Source: an uncultured Oscillospiraceae bacterium (lineage in GTDB: Bacteria; Bacillota; Clostridia; Oscillospirales; Oscillospiraceae). From it: 13,764 bases of DNA. The stretch spans positions 1 to 13,764 of the forward strand of contig CAKTTR010000050.1 in NCBI GenBank assembly GCA_934615645.1. Direction: 5' to 3'. How positions within the stretch are numbered: position 1 is the first letter of the stretch; each line of letters opens with the position of its first letter. Both the position numbers and the translations under genes were made by a program. Positions 12,854-13,764 of this stretch are shown piece after piece. The notes under the pieces were generated by a model, which did no database searches, had not been told where the DNA came from, and worked only from the letters and a program-made list of their open reading frames with translations.

Positions 12854-12867
12854 TGAAAGCGGTTACA
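12854..12867. promoter_or_regulatory. cre-like operator (CcpA/LacI-family site)
   Basis: Seen directly: TGAAAGCGGTTACA matches every fixed position of the published cre consensus TGWAANCGNTNWCA. It begins at the predicted transcription start of the ribokinase gene. Known: CcpA bound at such a position usually represses, as part of carbon catabolite control. Inferred: the kinase gene would be turned down when preferred sugars are present. A local LacI-family regulator such as RbsR could use the same sort of site. Confidence 0.7.
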
Positions 12868-12980
12868 TTTTAAGAGAATTTTAGATTTTATTTGGTAGAG
12901 TCAGATATTTTCGCAGCGTTGCTCCGGCAGCGGCCAGCGGTATGGCATTGGTCGGGCGCGATGGAAAGGAAGTCGTTTGC

Positions 12981-13764
12981 ATGAAGAGTAAGATTACAGT
13001 ATTTGGCAGCTTCGTCGTCGACCTGATGGCGCGGACTCCGTCGTTGCCCATCCCCGGCGAGACAGTCAAGGGTTCCATGTTCAAGATGGGCGCTGGCGGC
13101 AAGGGCTTCAATCAGTGCGTCGCGGCCCACAAGGCCGGTGCAGACGTTGTCATGTGCACGAAGCTCGGCAAGGATACCTTCGCCGACGTCGCGCTCAACA
13201 CGATGACAGAGCTGAACATGCCCAAGGATTACATCTTCACGGATGATACCCTGGCGACCGGCATTGCCCTGATCCTCGTCGATGAGAACACGGCCCAGAA
13301 CGAGATCGTGATCGTCTCCGGTGCCTGCGGCAACATCACGGATGCGGATATCGCCAAGGTCGCCCCGCGTATCAAGGAATCGGAGTACATCCTGCTGCAG
13401 CTGGAGGTCAACCAGGACGCCAACGAAAAGGTCGCCAAGATCGCCAAGGACGCTGGCGTTAAGGTCATCGTCAATACGGCGCCGTATCAGCCCATCACGG
13501 AAGAATTTCTCTCCGGCAGCTATCTGGTCACCCCCAACGAAGTGGAAGCAGAGCTGATGACCGGTGTGCATGTGGAGGATCTGGAATCGGCCAAGAAGGC
13601 TGCGGAAGTGTTCCGGGCCAAGGGCGTCGCCAATGTGCTGATCACCCTGGGCGGCAAGGGCGTTTTCGTCTCCTCGGAAGGCCGGGAAGAGATTATCCCC
13701 GCATACCATGTCGATGCGATCGACACGACCGGTGCTGGCGATGCCTTTAACGGCGGCCTGCTGG
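12981..13764 (+). CDS. rbsK: Ribokinase-family (PfkB) sugar kinase, 3' end outside the window
   Basis: An ATP-dependent sugar kinase of the PfkB family, most like ribokinase (ribose to ribose 5-phosphate), which would feed the pentose phosphate pathway. Only the first 261 codons are in the window; family members are about 300 residues. The N-terminal GSFVVDLMARTPSLPIPGET and GGKGFNQ (39-45) fit the substrate-binding motif, normally GGKGANQ. The C-terminal signature DTTGAGDAFNGG carries the catalytic base D254. ATG 12981 is preceded by GGAAAGGA (12963-12970). An in-frame ATG at 12942 has no binding site. The precise sugar is uncertain: Phe43 and Cys46 in the GGKG block differ from typical RbsK, and a related ribonucleoside or deoxyribose kinase is possible. 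Confidence 0.88.
   Translation, partial: MKSKITVFGSFVVDLMARTPSLPIPGETVKGSMFKMGAGGKGFNQCVAAHKAGADVVMCTKLGKDTFADVALNTMTELNMPKDYIFTDDTLATGIALILVDENTAQNEIVIVSGACGNITDADIAKVAPRIKESEYILLQLEVNQDANEKVAKIAKDAGVKVIVNTAPYQPITEEFLSGSYLVTPNEVEAELMTGVHVEDLESAKKAAEVFRAKGVANVLITLGGKGVFVSSEGREEIIPAYHVDAIDTTGAGDAFNGGLL

Overview
The window looks like chromosomal DNA from an anaerobic, fairly GC-rich Bacillota (Firmicutes), probably a Clostridia-type gut anaerobe. The reasons are strong AGGAGG-type ribosome binding sites, sigma-A-like promoters in short AT-rich islands, a perfect match to the Gram-positive cre consensus, an oxygen-scavenging flavodiiron protein and an Enterococcus-type Na+ V-ATPase. The genus cannot be named from the sequence alone. 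Every gene seen is on the + strand.

Layout. 1-413 has no convincing gene. It holds a cluster of imperfect hairpins, at least three of which share one architecture. A strong intrinsic terminator (414-460) sits directly in front of a VanZ-family membrane protein (484-936). A soluble family I inorganic pyrophosphatase (1026-1508) follows, with a large flavodiiron protein 25 bases behind it (1534-3375) that carries C-terminal flavin reductase and rubredoxin domains. These two probably form an operon closed by a hairpin terminator at 3415-3450.

An AT-rich gap carries a good promoter (3659-3687). It fires into a structured leader: a 12-bp stem enclosing a 30-nt loop and followed by a U run. Behind it are nine tightly packed genes of a V-type ATPase (3851-12503) in the order F-I-K-E-C-G-A-B-D, which is the Enterococcus hirae ntp order without the final ntpH and ntpJ. 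All five Na+-coordinating positions known from E. hirae NtpK are present in the K subunit, so the machine should move Na+: as a pump using ATP, or as an ATP synthase if run backwards. The operon ends at a perfect terminator (12527-12555).

Another AT-rich gap holds a near-consensus promoter (12818-12846) with a perfect cre-like operator at its predicted start site. It drives a ribokinase-family sugar kinase (12981 onward) that runs off the window.

How it fits together: the V-ATPase couples ATP and the Na+ gradient, pyrophosphatase draws biosynthetic reactions forward, and the flavodiiron protein reduces O2 or NO. The most interesting regulatory signal is the leader RNA in front of a Na+-type V-ATPase, a gene context in which Na+-sensing riboswitches are already known. 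The most unexplained signal is the covarying hairpin family at the left end.
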